The position numbers and the translations under genes were made by a program. The notes under the pieces were generated by a model. The model saw nothing but the letters and a program-made list of their open reading frames with translations, was not told where the DNA came from and did not search any database. 24,630 bases of DNA, taken from the NCBI GenBank assembly GCA_051819745.1, contig JBNJGO010000011.1, positions 1 through 24,630 on the forward strand, given 5' to 3'. The first letter of the stretch is position 1; every line of letters begins with the position of its first letter. This stretch comes from SKGA01 sp051819745. GTDB lineage: Archaea > Nanobdellota > Nanobdellia > Woesearchaeales > SKGA01. This document shows, piece by piece, positions 1 through 7,337 of this stretch.

Positions 1-190
1 AAAAGATAATATCAACAGATAGTATTAACACTTTTGCGTATTTTTTGCATATTTATTATTCGCTCCAATCTCGGGTCAAAGAGTGTTGTTTGCGCATGTA
101 TGCTCCTTGTTTTTTTCCTTCTTTGTTGTCGTTTCTGGTTTGAGGGGGTGTTTTTACTGGTTCTTTTTTCTTTGTCAGAAAAGACCTCTC

Positions 191-218
191 CAAAAACACC
201 TTTGTTGAGGTGTTTTTG
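191..218 (+). terminator. 11-bp hairpin, possible terminator or attenuator
   Basis: The arms 191-201 (CAAAAACACCT) and 208-218 (AGGTGTTTTTG) are perfect reverse complements around a 6-nt loop. The 3' arm ends in five T residues, as in a U-tract terminator, and the 5' arm starts with A residues, so it could act in both directions. A third segment, GGTGTTTTT at 147-155, can also pair with 192-200. A small hairpin, CCATA-TTT-TATGG, follows at 220-232. It could end a transcript entering from the left or form part of a leader RNA; I cannot tell which. Confidence 0.45.
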
Positions 219-259
219 TCCATATTTTATGGTGCAAGTTGTTTTTTTATCTTGTTGGT

Positions 260-312
260 TATACAATGTTATTCCTTTTGGGACAGATCCTTATAAAGAA
301 AATATTTATAAA
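260..312 (+). repeat. 53-bp promoter block, copy A
   Basis: This block aligns without gaps to 18947-18999. By hand count 41 of 53 positions match, including TATACAA, TATTCCTT, TGGGA and the last 12 bases AATATTTATAAA. The 3' end is the TATA element for the Sec61-beta operon, so the shared sequence spans the upstream region, the BRE position and the TATA box. Confidence 0.65.
303..312 (+). promoter_or_regulatory. TATA box for the Sec61-beta operon
   Basis: TATTTATAAA lies with its centre about 33 bp before the ATG at 340. Archaeal transcription usually starts about 25 bp downstream of the TATA centre, giving a start near 333 and a leader of only a few bases. No Shine-Dalgarno motif precedes the ATG, which fits a near-leaderless mRNA. 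Confidence 0.6.
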
Positions 313-339
313 CTTCCTTTCGTTTCCTCATAGTCACAT

Positions 340-495
340 ATGGCTGATGACAAGATACGAATGCCTTCAAGTGGCGCAGGATTGACTTCTTTTCACGAAG
401 AGTCAAAGTCAAAAATAGTGCTTAGTCCGTACACTGTCATTGGTATTGTTCTTGTGGTAATAATTCTTACTGTGATACTAAATGGTTCGCTTTAA
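340..495 (+). CDS. Preprotein translocase Sec61-beta subunit (archaeal SecG analogue)
   Basis: This 51-residue protein reads MADDKIRMPSSGAGLTSF at its start. A polar N-terminus with the Pro-Ser-Ser-Gly-Ala-Gly-Leu motif typical of archaeal Sec61-beta is followed by a Ser-Pro-Tyr turn and a single C-terminal membrane helix (about residues 34-50). The family is the small tail-anchored subunit of the SecYE-beta channel in the cytoplasmic membrane; it is normally 50-60 residues, so this gene is full length. The ATG at 340 sits just after a TATA box and is probably near-leaderless. The NAC gene follows 21 nt downstream with its own Shine-Dalgarno motif, giving an operon in which channel and nascent-chain factor are made together. 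Identification is by motif and length only. Confidence 0.87.
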   Translation: MADDKIRMPSSGAGLTSFHEESKSKIVLSPYTVIGIVLVVIILTVILNGSL

Positions 496-516
496 GATTA
501 ACTTATGAGGTGTTTT

Positions 517-870
517 ATGATGATGCCAGGTATGAATTCTCGTCAAATGAAACAAGCAATGAAAAAGATGGGTGTAGAGCAAGAAAGTCTCGACGCGGAA
601 CAAGTTATCATTCGTCTAGCAGACAAAGATATTATTATTACCGATCCTGACGTTGCAAAAGTGCATATGATGGGTCAAGAAACATTCCAAATTTCAGGTG
701 GTGAATTTAGCGAACAAGAACGTCAAGAAGCACTATCTATAACTGATGAAGATATAACTACAATTGTTGATCAAACAGGCGTTTCAAAAGATCAAGCTCG
801 TCGAGCTCTTGAAAATACGAGCGGAGACATTGCACAAGCAATAATGGATTTGCAAGAACAAGAGGAGTGA
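517..870 (+). CDS. nac: Nascent polypeptide-associated complex protein (archaeal NAC)
   Basis: The 117-residue product starts MMMPGMNSRQMKQAMKKMGV, the usual archaeal NAC N-terminus. A central NAC beta-barrel region follows (about residues 20-70, with VIIRLADKDIIITDP and the MGQETFQISGG core). The protein ends in a UBA domain (about 77-115, with QTGVSKDQARRALE and a Gly-Asp-Ile-Ala motif). Archaeal NAC forms a homodimer that binds ribosomes and emerging chains. I chose ATG 517 because GAGGTG at 507-512 lies four bases upstream; an in-frame ATG at 505 would overlap that motif. The gene sits 21 nt after Sec61-beta and its stop overlaps the next gene, so it is mid-operon. Confidence 0.93.
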   Translation: MMMPGMNSRQMKQAMKKMGVEQESLDAEQVIIRLADKDIIITDPDVAKVHMMGQETFQISGGEFSEQERQEALSITDEDITTIVDQTGVSKDQARRALENTSGDIAQAIMDLQEQEE

Positions 871-1421
871 GTGCTGGCCGTATGACTGCAGTAGATTACT
901 ATTTATCGCTTGCACAACGATCACTATCTCAAGCAGGAAGAATACACTCTATTTTTCTCGAATTCAGTCAAGATCCACGAGGATTAATTGGTGTCTTTGA
1001 AAACATTCATGATGTGCAAAAACACATAATTGCATTACTACTAAGCTCTTTTGACACCTCGCGATCTGCAAAGCAAGCACATTCTCTCTCGCAAAACAAT
1101 TTCAAAGAAGCAATAACTACCTGTCATGAATTATATAAGAATAATATTTCCTTTCAACACATACTCACTTCACAAGATATAACTGATTTTGAAACAGTAT
1201 TTGATATCTTGAACAAACACGATCACAGTCCAATAGAACTTCGTAAAAGATCAACCTTTATAGTGTTTGACAATGATTATAATAAAGAAATTTTAACATC
1301 TGGGATGGCGGAAACTATTTTAGGTAGAACAAGAACTGTCTTGAAACGAATAGTAGAACACAAATCAATTGTGCAATCACAATTAGAACAAACAATTTGT
1401 CACGGGGAAGAAAAAAAATGA
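867..1421 (+). CDS. Helical protein of unknown function, first of a pair
   Basis: I do not recognise this 184-residue protein. It is predicted mostly helical, has no membrane segment or signal peptide, and is lysine/glutamine rich. The GTG at 867 overlaps the NAC stop codon; an in-frame ATG at 882 is an alternative start, and neither has an ideally spaced Shine-Dalgarno motif. The stop overlaps the next start (ATGA at 1418-1421), so translation of the two is probably coupled. The two proteins are alike in size and pattern: an N-terminal A..xL..A..I helix, a helix ending in I..LLL, and a C-terminal pattern of Leu-x-Lys, Pro-x-Glu and a late Glu-Ile pair. This suggests remote paralogs that could form a heterodimer. 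A role linked to nascent chains or ribosomes is inferred from location only. Confidence 0.75.
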   Translation: MSAGRMTAVDYYLSLAQRSLSQAGRIHSIFLEFSQDPRGLIGVFENIHDVQKHIIALLLSSFDTSRSAKQAHSLSQNNFKEAITTCHELYKNNISFQHILTSQDITDFETVFDILNKHDHSPIELRKRSTFIVFDNDYNKEILTSGMAETILGRTRTVLKRIVEHKSIVQSQLEQTICHGEEKK

Positions 1422-1915
1422 TGGAAATATTAGATAATGCTGGTGAAGAACTCAAACGAGCTGAACATCTCATTTATGTAAGTTTAAAATACACGAGAAC
1501 AACCGATGTTCTTCTTAATGTTATTTCACGAATGATCGATGGTTATGACTATCTTATTGATTCTTTACTATTATATGCAAAAGAAACGATGGATTTAGAA
1601 TCAATCCCTAAAACACCTCTCGAAAAAGGATCGACGGTAAAAAAATATTATCCTGACCGTGAAATACAAGATAATGTGGATTTATTCTTCCTCCTGCGAA
1701 AACTTCACCGGGCTCCTTTTGAAAAAGAAGAAGAATATCGTCGCCATGTTGCTATGATAAGCACTATTGAAGGGCGAGAAGAGATTGTTAATATTGATGT
1801 AATCACACAATATTACGAATTCCAAAAACAATTCTTCAGATTTGTTGTTGAAAAACTAGGATCCTTCGCTCGTGAACGACGAGACAAAGAAGAAAGTGAA
1901 TGGACTGCTAATTAG
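1418..1915 (+). CDS. Helical protein of unknown function, second of a pair
   Basis: This 165-residue soluble protein is predicted all-helical; its most conserved-looking stretch is LKRAEHLIYVSLKYTRT near the N-terminus. I cannot name the family. The ATG at 1418 overlaps the previous stop and follows a purine-rich GGGGAAG motif, so I prefer it to the TTG at 1397. The C-terminal half (DNVDLFFLLRKLHRAPFEKE onward) can be laid over the C-terminal half of the upstream protein with matching Phe, Leu, Lys, Pro and Glu positions. Helical bundles of this size with an Arg-rich helix can be HEPN- or translin-like, but I do not see a clear HEPN R-x4-6-H motif. The methyltransferase gene starts two bases after its stop. 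Confidence 0.75.
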   Translation: MMEILDNAGEELKRAEHLIYVSLKYTRTTDVLLNVISRMIDGYDYLIDSLLLYAKETMDLESIPKTPLEKGSTVKKYYPDREIQDNVDLFFLLRKLHRAPFEKEEEYRRHVAMISTIEGREEIVNIDVITQYYEFQKQFFRFVVEKLGSFARERRDKEESEWTAN

Positions 1916-1917
1916 AA

Positions 1918-2874
1918 ATGAACTCTACAAACACATATATCCTTTCTATTTCCCAGTTTCACCAACAATTAGCTCTAGCAGAAATTACTTCTTGCTTATC
2001 AGCTAAAATAAAATGGGTCAAGAACAAATGGGTTTGTATACTATCTTCTCTAGATAAACGATCAATCAAACAACGAGCTTCAGAATGTGCTTTTGTAACC
2101 GATATTTACAAACTTGAGTATACTGGATTGTTCGCTTCTTTTCTGGATAAATCATCTAAATATATCAACAATTCATATTATCTCCATATAGCAGAACTTG
2201 AAAACAAAACTCTTGATAAACAAACTATCTGCGATATGATTTATCACAGTCTTAACTCTCCTCAAGTTTCGCTTCACAATCCAGAAAACACTTACTTATT
2301 ATTATTTGCTGATAAACAGTTTTTCTTCGCTCAACAACTGAATTTAAATACTTCATTATTTCAAGAACTGCAAAAAAACACCTGCTACCAAAAACCAACA
2401 AGCATCGATCCTCGCATTGCACGAGTGATGATACAATTATCGCAAGGAAAAACAATTCTCGACCCTTTTTGTGGATATGGTGGTATACTGCTTCAAGCAG
2501 CGAGCTTAGGAAAAACATGTTATGGCGGTGATATTAACAACACTCTTTTATCTCAAGCGAAAAGATATTTTTTAACTGCGGGCTATGATGCAGTATTTAG
2601 ATGTATTGATGCGCGCTATTGGGATGTTCCTGTCGATGCAATCGTTACAGACATTCCTTTTGGAAAAAACTCTTCTTTACCAACAACTCATGAAACATTA
2701 ATGACTGATTTTTTCAAAAAAGCAGAACCAATAACTTCACGAATCATTCTCGGATGTCTTGAAAACCATGAAATAGAACGATGGATTAAAGGTACTTCTT
2801 GGAATATAACCTCCTCCTTTACTTGGAAAGTCCATCGTTCGATGATCCGAAGAATTGTTACTCTGGAAAAATAA
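1918..2874 (+). CDS. tRNA (guanine-N2) methyltransferase, Trm-G10/Trm11 type
   Basis: The 318-residue protein has an N-terminal region (about 1-150) starting ILSISQFHQQLALAEITSCL, which matches the opening of THUMP-bearing Trm-G10/Trm11 enzymes. A Rossmann methyltransferase domain follows. SAM motif I is DPFCGYGGILL at residues 182-192, and an acidic GGDIN loop follows strand 2. The catalytic motif IV is TDIPFG at 244-249, where the family usually has D-P-P-Y/F-G. The family methylates G10 of tRNA using SAM. The protein is slightly shorter than typical archaeal members, so the THUMP part may be reduced. It starts two bases after the preceding gene and closes the operon. The domain call is firm; the exact target position is inferred. 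Confidence 0.8.
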   Translation: MNSTNTYILSISQFHQQLALAEITSCLSAKIKWVKNKWVCILSSLDKRSIKQRASECAFVTDIYKLEYTGLFASFLDKSSKYINNSYYLHIAELENKTLDKQTICDMIYHSLNSPQVSLHNPENTYLLLFADKQFFFAQQLNLNTSLFQELQKNTCYQKPTSIDPRIARVMIQLSQGKTILDPFCGYGGILLQAASLGKTCYGGDINNTLLSQAKRYFLTAGYDAVFRCIDARYWDVPVDAIVTDIPFGKNSSLPTTHETLMTDFFKKAEPITSRIILGCLENHEIERWIKGTSWNITSSFTWKVHRSMIRRIVTLEK

Positions 2875-2899
2875 TGTTTATAACAAACTCTTTTTCTCT

Positions 2900-4087
2900 T
2901 TATTCTGATTCAAAAATCTGCTTTGCCATCAACAACCCTTGAGATATTGCTTGAGGAGATGGTTTATGCTCTAAAGAACGAAGAATAACCTTTATAGAAG
3001 GACCATAACGGGTGTGTTGTTGATGTTCTAAAAAATGTTTTAAACTTTCAACAAAAGAATTACGAATATCATCTGGCGTTAGTGTTTTTTTCATCGTGCT
3101 AGATTTTTTCTCACTATCAGATATTGTTTGTTCACTGCTTACTTGTTCATGTTTTGGTGTGGAATCAAACGTTTTTACCGAAAGACACTCGAGAGTATTA
3201 CTTGTTATAGAAAAAATTACTGTAATATCATTATCTGGATGTATCTTTTTTGCTAAACGAGCACTTTCAAGAATAATTTGTTCGGGAACGCTTTGGGATG
3301 AAGATGTATTCAGATAATGTTGATACTCGATTTCATTATTGGCTTTACTGAATACGGCAACTTGATGTTGAGACTTAATTGAAGTATCTTTTACTTTTAA
3401 AAATTCTTTACCAATAACAAAAAAATCTTTCGAAATCTTTCGTTTCAAATCATAAAAACCAGTATAACTTTCAGCAATAATGTTTTGCTTGGAACTTTTT
3501 ACGGTTGTTTCAACACTACCTTGAAATTCTCGTATAGAAGAAATGATGATGGGAACAGAAAAAACACCAATATCTTTTTTCGCTCTCACTTGTTGTGATG
3601 ATGGTGTAAATGCACTCAAAAATATTTTTTTAACAACTTGAAGAAACGATTCAAAATCTTCTGCTATAAATGTAAGAGTGTCTGTTATACTATCTGTATC
3701 GGGATAGCTCATACTTCGTTGAATTAATAATAACGAAGAGATTTTTTCCTTATCAAGCTGAAATTCCGAAGTGTGAATGGTCATAAGCTCAAACACTTCT
3801 TTTAATTCTTTTCGAAGATCTGGAGAAAAATCGCTGTTCTTAAACTCGTTAACAATATCAGAAAATAATTTTGTCTGACTGCCAAAATCCTCTTTAGAAT
3901 CGAATAATCCTGGTATTTTCTTTCCAAGAGCATTATCTCTTATGAAACGATCAAAAAAAGAATTTGTAAGAACAATACTGAATGGAATAGTCATAGATTG
4001 AGCTCCATAAGACATGAGAACTCCTTTATGTCCAACTATATCGGTATTTTTCTCTGTTTTTTCATCGAGCTTATGATACTGCTTCAT
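2900..4087 (-). CDS. Degenerate PEP synthase/PPDK N-terminal-like ATP-grasp protein
   Basis: This 395-residue protein can be laid along the N-terminal nucleotide-binding half of PEP synthase. DIVGHKG (16-22) and a Pro-rich strand leading to FFDRFI correspond to the VGGKxxxL...FxxT opening. A helix PDLRKELKEVFELM follows, then LLLIQRSMS (119-127) in place of VRSSA. IIAESYTGFYDL (203-214) stands in place of the AxxGLGE segment. LAKKIH then DITV (about 278-290) stand where LAxxIE..DIEW would be. Several catalytic positions are changed (RSSA to RSMS, GLGE altered, terminal QxRP absent). The phosphohistidine and PEP-binding domains are missing. I infer a pseudoenzyme or a diverged nucleotide sensor. 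The C-terminal ~60 residues form a separate helical segment after a Ser/Glu-rich linker. The gene is monocistronic and convergent with the methyltransferase. Confidence 0.6.
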   Translation of the reverse strand: MKQYHKLDEKTEKNTDIVGHKGVLMSYGAQSMTIPFSIVLTNSFFDRFIRDNALGKKIPGLFDSKEDFGSQTKLFSDIVNEFKNSDFSPDLRKELKEVFELMTIHTSEFQLDKEKISSLLLIQRSMSYPDTDSITDTLTFIAEDFESFLQVVKKIFLSAFTPSSQQVRAKKDIGVFSVPIIISSIREFQGSVETTVKSSKQNIIAESYTGFYDLKRKISKDFFVIGKEFLKVKDTSIKSQHQVAVFSKANNEIEYQHYLNTSSSQSVPEQIILESARLAKKIHPDNDITVIFSITSNTLECLSVKTFDSTPKHEQVSSEQTISDSEKKSSTMKKTLTPDDIRNSFVESLKHFLEHQQHTRYGPSIKVILRSLEHKPSPQAISQGLLMAKQIFESE

Positions 4088-4110
4088 ATAATTACTTCAA
4101 GCAATCAAAC

Positions 4111-4119
4111 TTTATAAAT
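4111..4119 (-). promoter_or_regulatory. TATA box for the ATP-grasp-like gene
   Basis: On the minus strand the sequence reads GATTTATAAAG, centred about 28 bp before the ATG at 4087, which gives a transcription start at or next to the start codon. A perfect inverted repeat, GACAA-GGGTG-TTGTC (4127-4141), lies just upstream of the BRE position and could be a regulator site. Confidence 0.55.
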
Positions 4120-4296
4120 CTTTTCAGACAAGGGTGTTGTCCAGAATGATACTTTGTGTTCTTTTGCGTGACAAAATGGTTCCAAACATTCTAAAAAGAT
4201 CTTTTCTCTGTTTTCTCATCCATTCCCAAAATAAAATCATATCATAATATCTTATTTATCACATATTTTTTCTACAATTGTATTCTTTTGTTGAAT

Positions 4297-5838
4297 ATGG
4301 TCTTCTTTTCAAAAGCTTTTTATAACAACCGCTCAATAGGTAATCTTATGGTCCTTGGTTTTCACAAAGATTTTTGGAAACAATTCTCTTTTAAAATAGA
4401 AGAAACTATTCTTTTTCTCATCATTATACTTAATATACTCGATGGCTTTGAAATACTACCTGCGGACTTTGATTTTATAAAAAAAATAATCTCGTGGTCT
4501 GCCCTTGGTTATATTCTCTATAAAGGATCACCAACAACAATACTTTTTGGAACAAAAAAACAACGGCTTGATAGTATTATTATCATAGGGTATTTCTTGT
4601 TCACGCTCAAAAATATTGTCTCTTATATGATAAGCACTATAGGTGAAGTCTCATCATTTCTCAAACCATTATATCATGTTATTACAACAAACGCTATTCT
4701 CATTGAACGCGCGGGAATCTTTATAGGATTATTTCTCTTATTACTCGTTGCGATTAGATTCTCGCTTAAAATTCGTTTCAAAAAACCCAGTGTCATTCAT
4801 CTAATACATGGTGATAAACTCTATGCAAAACATCCTGGAGAATCCCTACTCAGAATAGCAACTTCCTTTCTGGTGCTCATGTCTTTTTTTGTTATTGTAT
4901 TCAATCTATTCATGGAATGGTTGGCAATAGCAATTGATGCTCCCCTTGTTATTATCGCTCTAGCAATATACTTTTTTTTCATACTCAAACACAGACATTC
5001 TTTTTTACCAGGATCTTTTCTCCATCGATTTGGAAATTTTGGAGAGCAATTCTATACATCATTTCTCAGGCACTTACGCTATCGTTCAAGTGTATTAAAA
5101 ATCCTAAGCGGTATGATTGTATTGCACGTTCTCACAGACGCTTTTAATTTTTTATGGCCTTTTATTATCGGAAGATCTGACGCGCTTTACTTTTCAGTTA
5201 TTTCCACACCACATCCTATCTTAAGCGAATTATTTCTTCAGGATATGGGCTCGACACTAACATCAAAATTATTAGCGGGCGTTCTCTATATTGGCAATAT
5301 CACGGCAGTATTTTTCTTGCTTTTATCACCAGTACTACTGTGGTTTTTACTCTATAAAAATACCACTATTCATGTTAGGACTGTTGAAATCGGAGTGATA
5401 TTATTCTCGCTATTCTCATTTGCACTATTTCCCTTATTTTCATTTACATCGCTCTACGATCAAGGGGTTTTCGGAGTTGATATTATAGGACAATCCCTTT
5501 ATACGGGTGCAGAACATATCTCGCCAATTCTAATTGTGCTCATAATATTTGTTCTAGCTTCCATTTTTAGCGGTTTATTTTCACATCATTTCAAACAAAC
5601 AATGATTAAGGTTCTTGTCATGGGGAGTCTATGTTTTTTACTCTACTATATCATTCTTTATTTTCTTTCAATACATTCATTTTATACTCGAACGCTCGCT
5701 TACCTGTGGGGGTCTGGAGATATAATTTTATCTCTCTTTTTTGGACTGCTTTACCTAATCACAACTCTATTTTACATTACCGGTATCACAGGATTTTTTA
5801 TTGACAGCTACAAACACCTTATTTCTCATTTTCATTAA
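4297..5838 (+). CDS. Polytopic membrane protein of unknown function
   Basis: I do not recognise this family. The 513-residue protein has about 12 hydrophobic segments spread over its whole length, separated by short basic loops (for example GTKKQR and RFSLKIRFKKPS), and no large soluble domain or obvious motif. It could be a transporter or a lipid/glycan-processing membrane enzyme, but no catalytic signature is visible. I chose ATG 4297; in-frame TTG codons lie just before it. ATG 4348, preceded by AGGT, is an alternative that would remove the first 17 residues without losing a membrane segment. The gene stands alone between divergent and codirectional neighbours. Confidence 0.75.
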   Translation: MVFFSKAFYNNRSIGNLMVLGFHKDFWKQFSFKIEETILFLIIILNILDGFEILPADFDFIKKIISWSALGYILYKGSPTTILFGTKKQRLDSIIIIGYFLFTLKNIVSYMISTIGEVSSFLKPLYHVITTNAILIERAGIFIGLFLLLLVAIRFSLKIRFKKPSVIHLIHGDKLYAKHPGESLLRIATSFLVLMSFFVIVFNLFMEWLAIAIDAPLVIIALAIYFFFILKHRHSFLPGSFLHRFGNFGEQFYTSFLRHLRYRSSVLKILSGMIVLHVLTDAFNFLWPFIIGRSDALYFSVISTPHPILSELFLQDMGSTLTSKLLAGVLYIGNITAVFFLLLSPVLLWFLLYKNTTIHVRTVEIGVILFSLFSFALFPLFSFTSLYDQGVFGVDIIGQSLYTGAEHISPILIVLIIFVLASIFSGLFSHHFKQTMIKVLVMGSLCFLLYYIILYFLSIHSFYTRTLAYLWGSGDIILSLFFGLLYLITTLFYITGITGFFIDSYKHLISHFH

Positions 5839-5982
5839 TAATACCTAAAATTTACAAGAAAATAGAGCTAAGGAACTATTGTATTAGTCTTATTTTTTCG
5901 AGAAATTTATATATGAGTAACTTATAAGACCATAAAGAAGTGTATTAATCGTATTTAATGCGAAAAAACAATATACTTATAG

Positions 5983-5992
5983 ATGTGATATT
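5983..5992 (+). promoter_or_regulatory. Weak Shine-Dalgarno before AsnRS
   Basis: GTGAT at 5983-5987 precedes the ATG at 5993 by five bases and matches part of the archaeal GGAGGTGAT consensus. A TATA-like TTTATATATG near 5907 would start a leader of about 55-60 nt. The 153-bp gap before this gene otherwise holds only AT-rich sequence. Confidence 0.4.
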
Positions 5993-7282
5993 ATGACAGA
6001 ATTCAAATCAATACAACAAGCTTTAAACCAAAAAGAAGGTGATGTAAGTCTTCGAGGATGGGTTTATCGGGAGCGAGGAAACAATTCACTCAAATTCATC
6101 GTCTTACGAGATAGCACAAATATAATTCAATGTGTAATTTCAAAAGAAGCTATTGGAGAAGAATTATTCTCAAAAGCAGATTCAATTCAAGTCGAGGCCA
6201 GTATTGAAATCCATGGGACTCTAAAACAAGATGATCGTGCGCCAACAGGATTTGAAGTTAAGGTGTCAGCATTTGATATAGTGGGTTTTTCAGATCAATA
6301 TCCTATTACAAAGGACCAAAGTGTCGAACTTCTCATGGATAAAAGACATCTTGCTATACGAACCCGGCGACTTACTGCAATACTAAAAATACGTTCCACG
6401 ATGCTTTTTGCTTTCGAAGAATACCTGCATGATAAAGGATACACTCAAGCTCAAGCACCGACATTCAACGCGGCGACAAGCGAAGGGGGATCAAGCACAT
6501 TCAAAGTCGATTATTTCGGTCAAGATGCTTTCTTATCACAAAGCTGGCAATTTTATGCAGAAAATTTTATTCATGCTTTTGAAGATGTATACGCACTTGC
6601 TCCTTCATTCAGAGCAGAAAAATCATCAACTAACAGACATTTAACAGAATTTTGGCATTTAGAAGTGGAATCAGCATGGAAAGGTATGAACGATATTTTA
6701 TCTGTGGCTGAAGGATGTATTTTACATGCAATACAACGAATTATTGAAAAAAACCAGTCAGAACTAGATGTTCTAGACATAGATACTGCGCCTTGGAAAA
6801 AAATCTCCATACCATTTCCAAAGATGACCTATGATGAAGCAATCGCTAAACTGCATGAAAAAGGATTTACCATTCCTCACGGTCAAGATCTGGGGGCACC
6901 AGAAGAACGAGAACTCGCAAAAGAGTATGGTGTACCGGTAGCAGTTACAAACTATCCGCTGAGCATTCTTAAATTCTATCACGGAGAAGATCCTGATAAG
7001 AAAGGTACGGGAATGAATTTCAACATCCTCGCTCCGGGTCTTGGAGAAATAGTTGATGGTTCTCAACGAGAATCTGACTTAAAAGAGATAGAACGACGGC
7101 TTGAAGAATCAGGAATTGACCTTGGAGATTCTGACTGGTATCTTGATAGTCGGCGTTATGGTAGTGTTCCTCACGCAGGTTTCGGACTAGGAACTGAACG
7201 AGTACTACAATGGTTGTTAGGGTTGGAGCATATCCGGGACGCTCTTCCATTCCCCCGATTCATGAATCGTATCAAGCCATAA
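5993..7282 (+). CDS. asnS: Asparaginyl-tRNA synthetase
   Basis: This 429-residue class IIb synthetase charges tRNA-Asn with asparagine in the cytoplasm. An N-terminal OB-fold anticodon-binding domain (about 1-105, with SLRGWVYRERG) precedes the catalytic core. Motif 2 is FRAEKSSTNRHLTEFW (206-221); the Glu-Phe-Trp ending is characteristic of AsnRS rather than AspRS. GEIVDGSQRE lies in the amino-acid site region. Motif 3 is GFGLGTERV (396-404). The C-terminus, PFPRFMNRIKP, is of the archaeal AspRS/AsnRS kind. Length is normal for the family. A dedicated AsnRS implies that this organism need not make Asn-tRNA by amidating Asp-tRNA. The gene is monocistronic and followed by a T-rich terminator. 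Confidence 0.93.
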   Translation: MTEFKSIQQALNQKEGDVSLRGWVYRERGNNSLKFIVLRDSTNIIQCVISKEAIGEELFSKADSIQVEASIEIHGTLKQDDRAPTGFEVKVSAFDIVGFSDQYPITKDQSVELLMDKRHLAIRTRRLTAILKIRSTMLFAFEEYLHDKGYTQAQAPTFNAATSEGGSSTFKVDYFGQDAFLSQSWQFYAENFIHAFEDVYALAPSFRAEKSSTNRHLTEFWHLEVESAWKGMNDILSVAEGCILHAIQRIIEKNQSELDVLDIDTAPWKKISIPFPKMTYDEAIAKLHEKGFTIPHGQDLGAPEERELAKEYGVPVAVTNYPLSILKFYHGEDPDKKGTGMNFNILAPGLGEIVDGSQRESDLKEIERRLEESGIDLGDSDWYLDSRRYGSVPHAGFGLGTERVLQWLLGLEHIRDALPFPRFMNRIKP

Positions 7283-7292
7283 CTTTAAAGAA

Positions 7293-7314
7293 TTTTTATT
7301 TTTTTTATTTTTTT
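7293..7314 (+). terminator. T-rich terminator after AsnRS
   Basis: Eleven bases after the AsnRS stop the plus strand is almost pure T for 22 bases with three interrupting A residues. Archaeal RNA polymerase terminates at such U-tracts without needing a hairpin. It separates AsnRS from the convergent Mre11 gene. Confidence 0.6.
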
Positions 7315-7337
7315 ACTTGCTTTCGTTTCTTTGATTC

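Larger units (their letters stand above)
1..339. other. Gene-free T-rich leader upstream of the Sec61-beta operon
   Basis: I see no credible gene in this stretch. The plus strand is very T-rich, so it yields a hydrophobic spurious reading frame. It contains a perfect 11-bp hairpin (191-218), a second small hairpin (220-232), a copy of a promoter block (260-312) that recurs near 18947, and a TATA box. The first 140 bases may be the tail of whatever lies upstream of the window; nothing in them is recognisable. Confidence 0.6.

Noticed and set aside
12..266. An 84-residue Lys/Arg-rich frame on the minus strand
   Set aside because: It is the A-rich complement of the same T-rich leader and crosses the hairpin; low complexity and no ribosome-binding motif.
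34..333. A 99-residue hydrophobic reading frame on the plus strand
   Set aside because: It runs through the hairpin and the promoter TATA box, its hydrophobicity comes from T-rich DNA, and it ends just before the Sec61-beta start. No conserved feature.
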